Part shown: positions 52,172-62,286 of the stretch, in pieces
Position numbering within the stretch: the stretch's first letter is position 1
Layout: every line of letters starts with the position of its first letter
Source of the DNA: Dyella flagellata
GTDB lineage: Bacteria; Pseudomonadota; Gammaproteobacteria; Xanthomonadales; Rhodanobacteraceae
DNA: 64,000 nucleotides
Direction of reading: 5' to 3'
NCBI RefSeq assembly: GCF_030160275.1
Contig: NZ_BSOA01000003.1
Coordinates: forward strand, 558,766 to 622,765
Translations under genes and position numbers: made by a program
The notes under the pieces: generated by a model
The model's database searches: none
Told to the model about the DNA's origin: nothing
What the model saw: only the letters and a program-made list of their open reading frames with translations

Positions 52172-53470
52172 ATGTTGCCCGGCTTGAAACCGGAGTTGCG
52201 CGTGCCACCCACCACCCTTGCCGAATGGCTGGACTATCAACAAAGCATCCATGCCCTGGGGGTGGATCTGGGATTGAACCGGGTGCGCGCCGTGTGGCAA
52301 CGCATGGGCGCGCCGGCCATAGCGCAGCGGGTGATCACCGTAGGCGGCACCAACGGCAAGGGTTCGACAGTGGCCTTTCTCGAAGCCATGCTGGCTGCAG
52401 CGGGACAGCGTGTGGGCTGCTATACCTCGCCGCATCTGATTCGCTATAACGAGCGTGTCCGCATATGCGGTGTCGATGCCGACGACGATATGCTGATCGA
52501 CAGCTTCGAGCGCATCGATCGTGCGCGTGGCGACATCACGCTGACCTATTTTGAATTCGGCACGCTGGCGGCGTTGGACCAGTTCGCACGCGCGGATCTG
52601 GACATGGCCGTGCTGGAAGTGGGGCTCGGCGGGCGTCTGGATGCGGTCAATATCATCGACGCCAATGCGACGATCATCACCACGGTGGATCTGGACCACG
52701 TGGAGTGGCTGGGACCGGACCGCGACAGCATCGGCCAAGAGAAAGCGGGTATCGCACGCCGTGACCGTCCTGCCATCGTGGGCGAACCCGAGCCGCCGAA
52801 AGGCTTGCTGGAGGCACTCGCCGAGCAGGGCGCCCAGGTAGAGCGGGCAGGGCACGATTTCTACGTGGAGCACGCAGGACCGCGCTGGCGTTGGCATCAC
52901 CGCGACGGTAGCGTGTTGCACTTGCCTGCGCCCGAACTGTCCGCGCCCGTGCAATATGCGAATGCCGCGGCCGCTATCGCCGCGTTACATGCCCTGCAGG
53001 TGGTCGATCCGACCGAACTGGAGCGCATTGCCGCCCTGGGCATGCACGCTCCGCGTGCGCCTGCGCGCCTGCAGCCGCTGGGCGGGGATCCTGCGCTGAC
53101 CGTCGATGTCGGGCACAACCCGCAAGCCGCGCGAGCCCTGGCTGAGTGGCTGGATGCGCAGCCGGGCGGCCGTGTCCATGCCGTGTACGGTGCGCTTTCG
53201 GACAAGGATGTGGGTGGCGTGATGGCTGCGCTGGGATCGCGCGTTGCGCATTGGCATCTGGCCAGCCTGGATCAGGACACACCACGCGGACTTACCGCCG
53301 AAGTGCTGGCCGGCGTGCTGCATCAGGTGTTGCCGCGCGCGCATTTCGATACGCACGCCGATGTGCGGCGGGCGCTCGCTGCTGCGCGTGCCGCGGCACG
53401 GCACGGCGAGCGCATTCTGGCGTTTGGCTCGTTCTTCGTGGCGGCGGCGGTGCTAAACGAGGCAGCGTAG
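52172..53470 (+). CDS. folC: Bifunctional dihydrofolate/folylpolyglutamate synthase
   Basis: A 432-residue Mur-ligase-fold enzyme that adds glutamate to dihydropteroate and to folates. The ATP-binding P-loop GGTNGKGST lies at residues about 58-66, CYTSPHLIRYNERVRI follows, and the C-terminal Mur domain has DVGHNPQAARAL and GALSDKDVGG. Start MLPGLKP was chosen; a start a few codons upstream is also open. It heads the typical Xanthomonadales folC - SPOR - cvpA - purF order. Confidence 0.92.
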   Translation: MLPGLKPELRVPPTTLAEWLDYQQSIHALGVDLGLNRVRAVWQRMGAPAIAQRVITVGGTNGKGSTVAFLEAMLAAAGQRVGCYTSPHLIRYNERVRICGVDADDDMLIDSFERIDRARGDITLTYFEFGTLAALDQFARADLDMAVLEVGLGGRLDAVNIIDANATIITTVDLDHVEWLGPDRDSIGQEKAGIARRDRPAIVGEPEPPKGLLEALAEQGAQVERAGHDFYVEHAGPRWRWHHRDGSVLHLPAPELSAPVQYANAAAAIAALHALQVVDPTELERIAALGMHAPRAPARLQPLGGDPALTVDVGHNPQAARALAEWLDAQPGGRVHAVYGALSDKDVGGVMAALGSRVAHWHLASLDQDTPRGLTAEVLAGVLHQVLPRAHFDTHADVRRALAAARAAARHGERILAFGSFFVAAAVLNEAA

Positions 53471-53571
53471 GTTGGGGCTCGCACCCCAACCTATGCCGCC
53501 GTCGTCATTCCCGCGGAAGCGGGAATCCATTTTGCTCCAGCGGTAGGCTGGGATTGTCATCCCAGCCTACA
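53468..53571. repeat. Cluster of three different palindromic repeats
   Basis: GTTGGGGctcgcaCCCCAAC (53472-53490), CATTCCCGCggaaGCGGGAATC (53508-53528) and TAGGCTGGGATtgtcATCCCAGCCTA (53543-53569) lie in a row between folC and the SPOR gene. The three families are otherwise scattered singly in the window. Confidence 0.75.
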
Positions 53572-53660
53572 TGGCCAATCATCGTCTGTTTGTCATATGT
53601 ACGAGCACGGGCAGGTATAATCCGCCGCGTCACGCACAAGCTGGTTGTCTGGAGTCCATC

Positions 53661-54611
53661 TTGAACACACGTCTGTTGGGAGCTGCCGTACTCGTTGCGC
53701 TGGCAATCCTGTTCGTGCCGATGATGTTTTCGAGCAAGCCGCCTTCGGCCACCAGTGGCGACCAATCGGTAAGCCTGGCCATTCCCCCGGCCCCCGACCG
53801 CGACCTGCAGACCAAGACGATGAGTCTTTCCAGCGGCGCCGCGCCCGCGGGCAGCGCCGCCCCGGTACCGGCCAGCACGGCGGCGAACGTGGAAGGCATG
53901 ACACCGGTGAATACGGCCGCCGCCAGCTCGGCGCCGCCAGCTCCGGCCCCGCAGCCGCAACAGCCGGCGCCCCAGCCCCAGCAGCCGATCATTCCCGCCA
54001 TCCCGCCGAAAGCGGTGGCAAAGGCGCCCACCCCGGCACTGCCGCCGGCCGCGCCGGTCATCCCGGATACCCCGCCGGCCACGGCGGCGCGGGGCATCTA
54101 CGCCGTCAATCTCAGTGCTTACGCCACCGATGGCGCCAATCGCCTGATGCAGAAGGTGCGCACCATGGGTTATCCCGTGCGCGGACAGTCCATCCAGCGT
54201 GCCGGCAAGGCCTTGACCCTGGTGAGCGCCGGGCCGTTCGAAACCCGCGCACAAGCTGAAGCCGCGCGGCTGAAGATCGCCCAGGCCATACCTGGCGTAC
54301 CGGCCCGCCTGGAAAGCGGCGCCACTACCCCGCAAGGCGATGTGCCGGCGCCGGCCGCCGGGACGCGGGTTCGGGCCGGAGCCTGGGCCGTGCAAGTGGC
54401 GGCGATGGGCAGCCAGTCCGACGCGGTGGCCCTGCGCGACAAGCTCAGAGCCAGCGGTTTCGACGGTTTCGTGGATACGGTCAACGCTGGGGGGCGGCAG
54501 CTGTGGCGCGTGCGTGCCGGTCCGCAAACGCAGCGTAGCGACGCGGTGGCGCTGCGCGACCAGATCAAGGCCAAGCTGGGCCTCGACGGTAACGTCGTCA
54601 GTGCCAACTAA
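53661..54611 (+). CDS. SPOR-domain membrane protein (DedD-like)
   Basis: A 316-residue protein starting at TTG (53661, GGAG 8 bp before it). An N-terminal membrane helix, then a Pro/Ala/Gln-rich linker (about 40-140), then two SPOR domains (about 145-220 and 235-310: WAVQVAAMGSQSDAVALRDK, WRVRAGPQTQRSDAVALRD). SPOR domains bind denuded septal peptidoglycan. The gene lies between folC and cvpA, as in relatives. Confidence 0.85.
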   Translation: MNTRLLGAAVLVALAILFVPMMFSSKPPSATSGDQSVSLAIPPAPDRDLQTKTMSLSSGAAPAGSAAPVPASTAANVEGMTPVNTAAASSAPPAPAPQPQQPAPQPQQPIIPAIPPKAVAKAPTPALPPAAPVIPDTPPATAARGIYAVNLSAYATDGANRLMQKVRTMGYPVRGQSIQRAGKALTLVSAGPFETRAQAEAARLKIAQAIPGVPARLESGATTPQGDVPAPAAGTRVRAGAWAVQVAAMGSQSDAVALRDKLRASGFDGFVDTVNAGGRQLWRVRAGPQTQRSDAVALRDQIKAKLGLDGNVVSAN

Positions 54612-54642
54612 AGTCCCTCGACCGACCGGTAGCCAATGATTC

Positions 54643-55245
54643 ATGAACGCGGTTGACCTCATCATCGTCGCGGTGCTGGTGCTGTCGGTCCTTGTGGGAC
54701 TGTGGCGCGGCCTTATATCCGAGGTACTGGCGCTGGTGACGTGGATCGCCGCGTTCTGGGTGGCCTGGACGTATGGTCCGGCGGTATCGATGCACTTCGA
54801 GCATTCGATCCAGACCCCGTTGCTGCGCCTGGCGCTAGGCTACGGCCTGTGTTTCATCGCCGTGCTGATTGTTGGCGCCCTGCTGCGGTTTGCAATCCGG
54901 GCACTGGTGGACGGTACGGGGCTGGGCGGCACGGATCGCCTGCTCGGCATGATTTTTGGCTTTGCGCGTGGCGTGCTGCTGGTGACGCTGCTGGTGTTCC
55001 TGGTCAGCCAGACCGGTTTCGCGCGTGAACCGATGTGGCAGCAATCGACCCTGCTGCCGCAGTTCAAGAACATGGCGGCCTGGCTGGAAAGCGAAATGCC
55101 GCCAAACGTACGCGAGCACCTGCACCCGGAGAACCTCCCGGTGCATCTGCCCAAATTGCCGCTGGATGGACTGCCAGCGCACAGTTCCACTTCACCGGCT
55201 GCAGCTTCGAGCGCGGCCGGCCCAACGCATCACAGTAACGGGTAG
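54643..55245 (+). CDS. cvpA: CvpA family membrane protein
   Basis: A 200-residue protein with four membrane helices and a soluble C-terminal tail of about 45 residues. [20 protein letters not shown] and the [13 protein letters not shown] segment fit the colicin V production family, associated with envelope function and with purF. It begins 31 bp after the SPOR gene and ends 7 bp before purF. Confidence 0.92.
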   Translation: MNAVDLIIVAVLVLSVLVGLWRGLISEVLALVTWIAAFWVAWTYGPAVSMHFEHSIQTPLLRLALGYGLCFIAVLIVGALLRFAIRALVDGTGLGGTDRLLGMIFGFARGVLLVTLLVFLVSQTGFAREPMWQQSTLLPQFKNMAAWLESEMPPNVREHLHPENLPVHLPKLPLDGLPAHSSTSPAAASSAAGPTHHSNG

Positions 55246-55252
55246 CAACACC

Positions 55253-56728
<1,476 letters not shown>

Positions 56729-56738
56729 TCTTCATGGC

Positions 56739-56765
56739 CGTCATTCCCGCTTTCGCGGGAATGAC
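56739..56765. repeat. CATTCCCGC palindrome
   Basis: GTCATTCCCGC-tttc-GCGGGAATGAC, an 11-bp perfect stem between purF and the DUF455 gene. It may serve as a weak terminator. Confidence 0.7.
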
Positions 56766-56782
56766 GGTATTCCTATGTAATC

Positions 56783-57601
56783 ATGCGTAGCGTCATGACT
56801 GACCTTCACGCCGCCGCCAAGCGCTGTCTCGACGCTACCGATCCGGTCGAGAAACTTCGTCTCACGCAGGCCGCATGGGATGCCCTGCAATCAGGCGCAC
56901 TGCAGCCGGACGCAAATTCACCCGCACCCGAGCGCATTAGTGCCCCCGGCCGCCCGGCGCGCCCGCATCTCGTTCCACAACGTCAGGTGCCCCACCGTGG
57001 CCTGGGCACCGCCGAAGGCCGCGCAGCCCTCGTGCATGCTGTCGCGCACATCGAATTCAACGCCATCAACCTTGCCTGGGACGCGGTCTATCGCTATCGC
57101 GGCATGCCGTCGGACTACTACCGCGACTGGGCCAGCTGTGCCAATGACGAAGCACGTCACTTCGCCATGCTGGCTCGTCGCCTTGCTGAACTCGGCCATG
57201 CTTACGGCGATTTCGACGCGCATAACGGCCTATGGGAAATGGCGGAGAAAACCGCCCATCGCGACACCGCTCGCATGGCCCTGGTGCCGCGCGTGCTGGA
57301 AGCGCGCGGCCTCGATGTGACGCCCGGCATGATCGAACGCTTGCGTGGTGTGGGTGACGAAAGCACCATCGCGATACTGGAGGTGATCCTGCGCGAGGAA
57401 GTGGCGCACGTTGCTGCCGGTACGCGCTGGTTCAAATGGTGCTGCGAACGGGATGGGGTGGATCCGCGCGAGACGTTTCTGGATCTGGTGCGCGATTACA
57501 TGGGGCGGAACTTGCGTGGGCCGTTCAATCGGCCTGCACGGTTGCAGGCTGGCTTCGATGAAATGGAGTTGGACCACCTCACTGCCTTGGCGCTTTCGTA
57601 G
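56783..57601 (+). CDS. DUF455 ferritin-like protein
   Basis: A 272-residue protein of the DUF455 family. Residues about 75-250 contain the ferritin-like helical bundle with Glu/His metal ligands: HIEFNAINLAWDAVYRYR, CANDEARHFAMLARRL, ILREEVAHVAAG. A di-iron centre is expected; function unknown. A start at 56795 (MTDLHAAA) is equally possible, and neither has a strong ribosome site. The stop codon TAG is the beginning of a TAGGCTGGGAT repeat. Confidence 0.85.
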   Translation: MRSVMTDLHAAAKRCLDATDPVEKLRLTQAAWDALQSGALQPDANSPAPERISAPGRPARPHLVPQRQVPHRGLGTAEGRAALVHAVAHIEFNAINLAWDAVYRYRGMPSDYYRDWASCANDEARHFAMLARRLAELGHAYGDFDAHNGLWEMAEKTAHRDTARMALVPRVLEARGLDVTPGMIERLRGVGDESTIAILEVILREEVAHVAAGTRWFKWCCERDGVDPRETFLDLVRDYMGRNLRGPFNRPARLQAGFDEMELDHLTALALS

Positions 57602-57662
57602 GCTGGGATGCCAATCCCAGCATCATCGCGCAACAGCTGGGATTACCATCCCAGCCTACGGA
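57599..57662. repeat. Paired TAGGCTGGGAT repeats overlapping a stop codon
   Basis: TAGGCTGGGATgccaATCCCAGC and, 14 bp on, GCTGGGATtaccATCCCAGCCTA. The first T-A-G is the stop codon of the DUF455 gene. The pair separates it from the convergent outer-membrane protein gene and may work as a bidirectional terminator. Confidence 0.8.
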
Positions 57663-57665
57663 ACC

Positions 57666-58643
57666 CTAATACACATAGTTGATCGCCAGCGCCGGAGTCA
57701 CGCTCGCGGTACTGTTGTGTCCGCCGAAAATCACCCGCGTTCCCAGCAATACCCCGATTGCCGGTGACCAGTTGTATTCGATCGCCGGCGCCAGGCCAAA
57801 CGCCGTGCTGCTGCCAAGATTCGACGACACATTTTGCGGATACGGCACGTTGTTCGGATCTACCGTATCCATGCCGGCCAAACGCGTGTTGTCGTTGTGG
57901 CTGTAGGTGAGGTCCATCGCCAGCACCCACCGTTGCGTCAGGCTGTATTCGAAAGCCAGGTCGGCAAAGAAGCCATTGCCGGGTTTGACCCGGCCGCGAA
58001 AGGCATCATCCGTGCCATACACGCTCACGCCTTTCACCGACGCGCTGCGCGAAAAGGACTCCGACATGTTGAAACGCGTGCGCAGGATGCGTCCATTCGG
58101 TAGCCAGAAATACATCTGCGAATTGAGCCATACCGTAGTGGTATAGGTGCCGCTGCCCATGCCATCGCCGGGCCGCTTGCCCAGCTGATCGTACTTGCCG
58201 GTGGGAAAAGTTTCCTGCACCAGGATGGCCGTGGTCGGCATCCAGCTGCCTTGCTGGAATTCGGTAAGCCGGTATTGCGCTTGCAGGGTCCAGTCGCCGA
58301 CGCCGACACCCGAGCTGTTCGGTCCGTTGCTGATCTTGTTGTAGCCGATGGCGGGAATCATGCCGATCGAAAAGCGATTGACCAGGCCGTAAAGCATGTA
58401 GGCACGCGAGCCGAAACTGTCGGTGTGCTTAGTACGGATATCGTAAACGTATGGCTCGAACAGCATGTGCCCCGGCGGCAGCGTTTCGGCCGAGTTCGCC
58501 AGCATCGGGCCGGTCCACCAGGCATCGTTCATGGCTTCTTGTGGCGCTGGCGTGCTGGTTGTCTGTGCGAAGGAGGTCAAGGGAGCGATACAACCGAGCA
58601 TGCAAAGCGAGAGAAAAAGTCCGGTACGTTGCCGCGTTCTCAT
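57666..58643 (-). CDS. Outer-membrane channel-like protein (MetA-pathway type)
   Basis: A 325-residue protein with a signal peptide (ending near TSFAQ) and beta-strand repeats, including LTEFQQGSWMPTTAILVQET and the C-terminal VTPALAINYVY. It has the length and composition of 'transporter' MetA-pathway proteins of phenol degradation. It is larger than the protein at 12172 and only loosely similar. Start MRTRQRTG was chosen for its clean signal peptide. The next gene (MocR type) is divergent. Confidence 0.72.
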   Translation of the reverse strand: MRTRQRTGLFLSLCMLGCIAPLTSFAQTTSTPAPQEAMNDAWWTGPMLANSAETLPPGHMLFEPYVYDIRTKHTDSFGSRAYMLYGLVNRFSIGMIPAIGYNKISNGPNSSGVGVGDWTLQAQYRLTEFQQGSWMPTTAILVQETFPTGKYDQLGKRPGDGMGSGTYTTTVWLNSQMYFWLPNGRILRTRFNMSESFSRSASVKGVSVYGTDDAFRGRVKPGNGFFADLAFEYSLTQRWVLAMDLTYSHNDNTRLAGMDTVDPNNVPYPQNVSSNLGSSTAFGLAPAIEYNWSPAIGVLLGTRVIFGGHNSTASVTPALAINYVY

Positions 58644-58798
58644 GAGTAGCCTTGGGGCGGATGAACGACCAGCTTCCGCTGCCGGCACGGTGTTCGCCAT
58701 CCGGAAATGGTCGGGGGAGTGGCTAAAATAAGTCCGGGAGTGGTTGGCGGGAATAGCCACTTCGGTATGATCTGCGGCAACCACTTCAGACCACTGCG

Positions 58799-60274
58799 AT
58801 GAAACGGCTGCCCAAAGGTTTTCTGCCCCCGATCGCGCTCGATGCGGCCAATGCCGCTCCGATGTACGACCAGCTCTCCGAATGGTTCCGGCGCGCCATC
58901 CTCGACGGACGGCTACGGCCGGGGCAGCGCGTGCCCTCCACCCGCAGCCTGGCGAAGGAGCTGAACATCTCGCGCGTGCCGGTGCTGAGCGCTTACGAGC
59001 AACTGTATGCGGAGGGTTATCTGCAAACCTTCGTCGGCGCCGGCACCTGCGTGGCCAGTTCGATCCCGGTCGAAACCAAACCAGCGAAGCCGACGCAACG
59101 TGAGTCACCGCGAGCGCCAGCGCAAAGCGCGCCGCGCAGAATCGCCCAACGCGTGGAAGGACTGCTCACGCCGCCGCAAACCTGGGCCAACAACAACGGG
59201 GCGTTTCGCGTCGGCTTGCCTGCGATCGAGCATTTTCCCACCGCGGCATGGTCCAAACTCATCCATCACCATGCTCGCCAGCCGCCCATCGAGCAGATGG
59301 TCTACGGCAGCCCGATGGGTTATCTGCCGCTACGCGAAGCCATTGCCGAATACCTCGGCACCGTGCGTGCCGTGCGTTGCGATGCGAGCCAAATTATCAT
59401 CACCACCGGGTCGCAACAGGGCTTGCAGCTCTGCGCGCACGCGCTGCTGGAAGCGAAGGACCGCGTGTGGCTGGAAGATCCCGGCTACCCCGGGGCAAGG
59501 CTGGCTTTCCACACGGTAGGTGCGTCCATCGTACCGGTGCCCGTGGACGAGGAAGGCCTAAACGTCGACGAAGCCATCCGTCTTGATCGTCAGGCACGCG
59601 TTGCCTACATCTCACCCTCGCACCAGTTTCCGCTTGGCGTCACCATGAGCGCCGCGCGCCGTATGCAACTGCTGAACTGGGCCTCCCGCACCGGTGCGTG
59701 GATCATCGAGGATGACTACGACAGCGAATTCCGCTTCGGCGGACGCCCGCTCGCTTCGTTGCAGGGGATGGACACCGATGACCGCGTCATCTACGTCGGC
59801 ACCTTCAGCAAAGTGATGTTTCCGGCCCTGCGCGTGGGTTATGTCGTTGTGCCCAAAGACCTGGTTGCTGCCTTTGGCGCGGTGCGCGACGCCTTCGATA
59901 CCTTCTCCTCCATGCTTTACCAGGCCGCGCTCACCGACTTCATCCGCGAAGGCCAGTTCGCCCGCCACATCCGTCGCATGCGCGCGCTGTATCTGGAAAG
60001 GCGTATGGCACTGCTAGAAGGCATCGCCCAGCACCTGGACGATAAACTCGAAGTCATTGGCACCCATGCCGGCATGCAACTCACCGCATTGCTGCCGCGC
60101 GGCATCGATGACGTGGCGCTTTCCATCAAGACCGCCAAGCTGGGCATCTCCACGCGGCCGCTGTCCATCTGCTACGCCAAGCGGCCCAAGCGGGGAGGGG
60201 TGATCCTTGGCTATTCGGGGGCGAGCGTGGCGGAGATCCGGGAGGGGGTGCGCAAACTTCGGTCCTGTCTCTAA
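58799..60274 (+). CDS. MocR/PdxR-type regulator
   Basis: A 491-residue GntR-aminotransferase fusion. The winged helix (about 20-85: YDQLSEWFRRAILDGRLRPG, LAYEQLYAEGYLQT-like end) is followed by a fold-type I PLP domain (about 125-485) with the PLP Lys in GTFSKVMFPALRVGYVV and DYDSEFRF. MocR proteins usually regulate vitamin B6 or amino-acid genes using PLP as ligand. It may control the divergent outer-membrane protein. Confidence 0.9.
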   Translation: MKRLPKGFLPPIALDAANAAPMYDQLSEWFRRAILDGRLRPGQRVPSTRSLAKELNISRVPVLSAYEQLYAEGYLQTFVGAGTCVASSIPVETKPAKPTQRESPRAPAQSAPRRIAQRVEGLLTPPQTWANNNGAFRVGLPAIEHFPTAAWSKLIHHHARQPPIEQMVYGSPMGYLPLREAIAEYLGTVRAVRCDASQIIITTGSQQGLQLCAHALLEAKDRVWLEDPGYPGARLAFHTVGASIVPVPVDEEGLNVDEAIRLDRQARVAYISPSHQFPLGVTMSAARRMQLLNWASRTGAWIIEDDYDSEFRFGGRPLASLQGMDTDDRVIYVGTFSKVMFPALRVGYVVVPKDLVAAFGAVRDAFDTFSSMLYQAALTDFIREGQFARHIRRMRALYLERRMALLEGIAQHLDDKLEVIGTHAGMQLTALLPRGIDDVALSIKTAKLGISTRPLSICYAKRPKRGGVILGYSGASVAEIREGVRKLRSCL

Positions 60275-60361
60275 CTTGGCACTGGCGCGCTTTTAAAGGA
60301 TTATTCGCCAATGCCAACTCAATGGCGTGGATCGGACTATTCAACGGAAACAGGGGGAAAC

Positions 60362-60802
60362 ATGAAGTTTCGAAATATCTTGCTGGCGGCAGGTTTGCTG
60401 TTGTCCGGTACTGTGCATGCGGGTCAATATTCCGATGATCTTGCCAAGTGCCTGGTGGGAAAGAGCACGATGGATGATCACATCGTCTTAGTACAATGGA
60501 TGTTCGCAGCCATGTCGCGCCATCCGTCTGTTGCAACCCTGGCGACCGTTCCAGACGACAAGATGGACAAGGCCAATCAGCAAATGGCGGCGCTGTTTAC
60601 CAAACTGTTGACCGTCACGTGCAAAGACGAGGCAAAGCTGGCCCTGAAGAACGAAGGCAGCATGGCTTTTCAGAAGGGTTTTCAGGCGCTGGGTGAAGAG
60701 GCGGGGAAAGAGCTGTTCATCAATCAGCAAGTCATGCAAGGCATGGCGGGCATGACGAAGTATTTCGACAAAAAGACGCTGAGCGAGCTGCAGAGTCCCT
60801 AA
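60362..60802 (+). CDS. Secreted hypothetical protein
   Basis: A 146-residue protein with a signal peptide (MKFRNILLAAGLLLSGTVHA) and a helical body (SDDLAKCLVGKSTMDDHIVL, ALFTKLLTVTCKDEAKLALK), with two cysteines that may form a disulfide. Function unknown. AGGGGGAA lies before the ATG. Confidence 0.75.
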   Translation: MKFRNILLAAGLLLSGTVHAGQYSDDLAKCLVGKSTMDDHIVLVQWMFAAMSRHPSVATLATVPDDKMDKANQQMAALFTKLLTVTCKDEAKLALKNEGSMAFQKGFQALGEEAGKELFINQQVMQGMAGMTKYFDKKTLSELQSP

Positions 60803-60815
60803 GCGGCAGCTTTCA

Positions 60816-60846
60816 GCCGGTAGCCTCGCTTTAGCAGGCTACCGGC
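60816..60846. terminator. 11-bp inverted repeat, likely terminator
   Basis: GCCGGTAGCCT-cgctttagc-AGGCTACCGGC, 14 bp after the stop of the secreted protein gene. It is a stable hairpin but lacks a T-run. Confidence 0.6.
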
Positions 60847-60889
60847 GTTGTAAGGCGCGTTCGATTTAGAGGGAACGAACAGGGGGCGT

Positions 60890-60976
60890 ATGGGGACGCC
60901 GGGAAACGTGATCGAGCTGGTGCTGCTGGCGATGATGCCCGCCGGCTGCGTCACGCCCTGTCAAAGCAAAAACTAG
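60890..60976 (+). CDS. Possible 28-residue lipoprotein-like peptide
   Basis: A short frame (ATG 60890, with GGGGGC before it) encodes MGTPGNVIELVLLAMMPAGC and eight further residues. The hydrophobic run ending in AGC resembles a lipobox, but the mature part is only a few residues long. It could be a remnant of a lipoprotein gene or an entericidin-like peptide; I am unsure. Confidence 0.25.
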   Translation: MGTPGNVIELVLLAMMPAGCVTPCQSKN

Positions 60977-61026
60977 CGACTAGACCGTTCGACCAGGAAA
61001 TTCAGCGCTGATAAACAGGGGATTCC

Positions 61027-61593
61027 ATGAAACGATATATTGCCGTGCTTTTGATGCTCGCATGCACGGGCTGTGCTCCCGTGAAAGTCAACGTGCCGGA
61101 CATCGCCAAATCCGATTCGCTGCAAGTGACCGACATGAGGCCGGCCAGCGAAAAGGAGAAGAAACTTTTCAGCTTGCTGATCACCAGCAAAGAATACGGC
61201 GTCGTTCGGATGGGCGACGACAAGCTGTCGCCGCCGCCGGTTCGCTTGTTGCAGTACCAGGCGTTCCAGAAATTCGGAAGGGGAGATCACCAGCCCAACG
61301 TCATCGTCCATCACTTTGTGATCTATATGAACGCGCGCTCGCAGCTGCGCTCGGGCGCGGTCGGGGCAGCGGTTGGAGGCATGGTCGGCGCAATGATCGC
61401 TAACGCCATAGCCGACCACGACACCTCATCCCAGACCCGTATGGTCGATGAGAAGAGCTTTGACAACATACCGGATGAATATGAGCGCGGGCTCTATAAC
61501 AGCTCCGAAAACTCGGATAAGGGCTCTGTGTACATCATCTACGTGGATACGGATATCGACGGCAAGCGAGTGTTTACCAGAACCATCGCATAG
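61027..61593 (+). CDS. Lipoprotein, possibly interrupted by a stop codon
   Basis: A 188-residue lipoprotein with a signal peptide and lipobox (MLACTGC, Cys16). A globular part (SLQVTDMRPASEKEKKLFSL, HHFVIYMNARSQLRSGAVGA, a Gly-rich membrane-like segment, YIIYVDTDIDGKRVFTRTIA) is followed immediately by TAG. The next gene begins in the same frame with no gap, and its first residues read as a smooth continuation. It may be one gene split by a nonsense codon. Confidence 0.7.
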   Translation: MKRYIAVLLMLACTGCAPVKVNVPDIAKSDSLQVTDMRPASEKEKKLFSLLITSKEYGVVRMGDDKLSPPPVRLLQYQAFQKFGRGDHQPNVIVHHFVIYMNARSQLRSGAVGAAVGGMVGAMIANAIADHDTSSQTRMVDEKSFDNIPDEYERGLYNSSENSDKGSVYIIYVDTDIDGKRVFTRTIA

Positions 61594-62019
61594 ATGGATA
61601 AACATGGTGACCACAATCCATTGGCAGACGCGGTACAGTTGGCGATCAAGAACCATCTTGGCGTATACGATAGCGGTGTTGCGCCAATGGCCACCACGAC
61701 ACAGGCGAGTGCAGTCGCGCCAAAGTCTACGGTTTCAACCGATGCCGATGCTCCTGCTGCGTTGCCCACGCCCACGGTGCCGGCCGCATCTGCTGAGGAA
61801 CCACCCGCTGTCGCATCCTCGTCCCTTCAGGAATCGGCTGCGAGCGCCTCGATCGAGCCGATTGCCCAGTCCGTTGCAACCCAACTGGGCTGCGGAGCGG
61901 TTGAGGCCAATGGTGACATGAGATTCATTGCACCTTGTGGCACGTATAGCGTCCTGATCGATTGCGCTGATGGACAGTGCCGTCCCGCGCATACGGTGAA
62001 CGTCAAGCATGACGAGTAA
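61594..62019 (+). CDS. Continuation in frame of the lipoprotein, or separate protein
   Basis: A 141-residue reading that starts with the ATG directly after the TAG at 61591-61593, in the same frame, without its own ribosome site. It begins with a helical segment (NPLADAVQLAIKNHLGVYDS) that suits the end of the preceding domain. An Ala/Pro/Ser linker (about 35-95) follows, then a Cys-containing terminal part (LGCGAVEANGDMRFIAPCGT). Best explained as the C-terminal half of a protein broken at the TAG or read through at low level. Confidence 0.5.
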   Translation: MDKHGDHNPLADAVQLAIKNHLGVYDSGVAPMATTTQASAVAPKSTVSTDADAPAALPTPTVPAASAEEPPAVASSSLQESAASASIEPIAQSVATQLGCGAVEANGDMRFIAPCGTYSVLIDCADGQCRPAHTVNVKHDE

Positions 62020-62084
62020 TGGGAACCGTGATCGGGGTGGCCTGGGGTGCTCTGTTTTGGCTGTTCCCGATGCGGATGCAAAAG

Positions 62085-62116
62085 CAAAAAAGCCGACCCA
62101 AGGGTCGGCTTTTTTT
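62085..62116. terminator. Bidirectional terminator
   Basis: AGCCGACCC-aa-GGGTCGGCT with A-run before and T-run after works on both strands. On the minus strand it is the terminator of the tRNA-Pro transcript, whose 3' half begins 9 bp away. Confidence 0.85.
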
Positions 62117-62124
62117 AGAAACAT

Positions 62125-62169
62125 TGGTCGGGGTGACATGATTCGAACATGCGACTTCTACGTCCCGAA
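62125..62169 (-). pseudogene. 3' half of a tRNA-Pro (CGG) gene, cut at the anticodon loop
   Basis: On the minus strand the bases read from TTCGGGA, a Pro(CGG) anticodon loop, through the T-arm (GCATG-TTCGAAT-CATGT) and the acceptor strand CACCCCG-A-CCA, as in a normal tRNA-Pro. The 5' half is missing: the bases ahead of the loop cannot form the anticodon stem. This is the displaced 3' end left when an element integrates at the anticodon loop; the reconstituted tRNA should lie beyond the right end of the window. Confidence 0.8.
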
Positions 62170-62286
62170 GGCTAAAATTCGTAAAAATGAAAACCGCATA
62201 ACACCGCGGTTTTTGCGATAGACTGGGCTCTGATATACCCCTAAAAATACCCAATCGGGACACTTTCGGGACAGTCGAGAGGAAAA
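62170..62286. other. Integrase leader with possible arm-type sites
   Basis: Between the tRNA junction and the integrase gene are AACACCGCGGTTTTTG, a small inverted repeat, and repeats of ATACCC/TACCC and GGGACA (62235-62275). These are candidate integrase-binding arm sites and promoter. Confidence 0.4.

Noticed and set aside
53505..54665. A 386-codon minus-strand open frame
   Set aside because: It is antisense to the SPOR protein gene, with Arg/Gly-rich composition of a GC-rich shadow.
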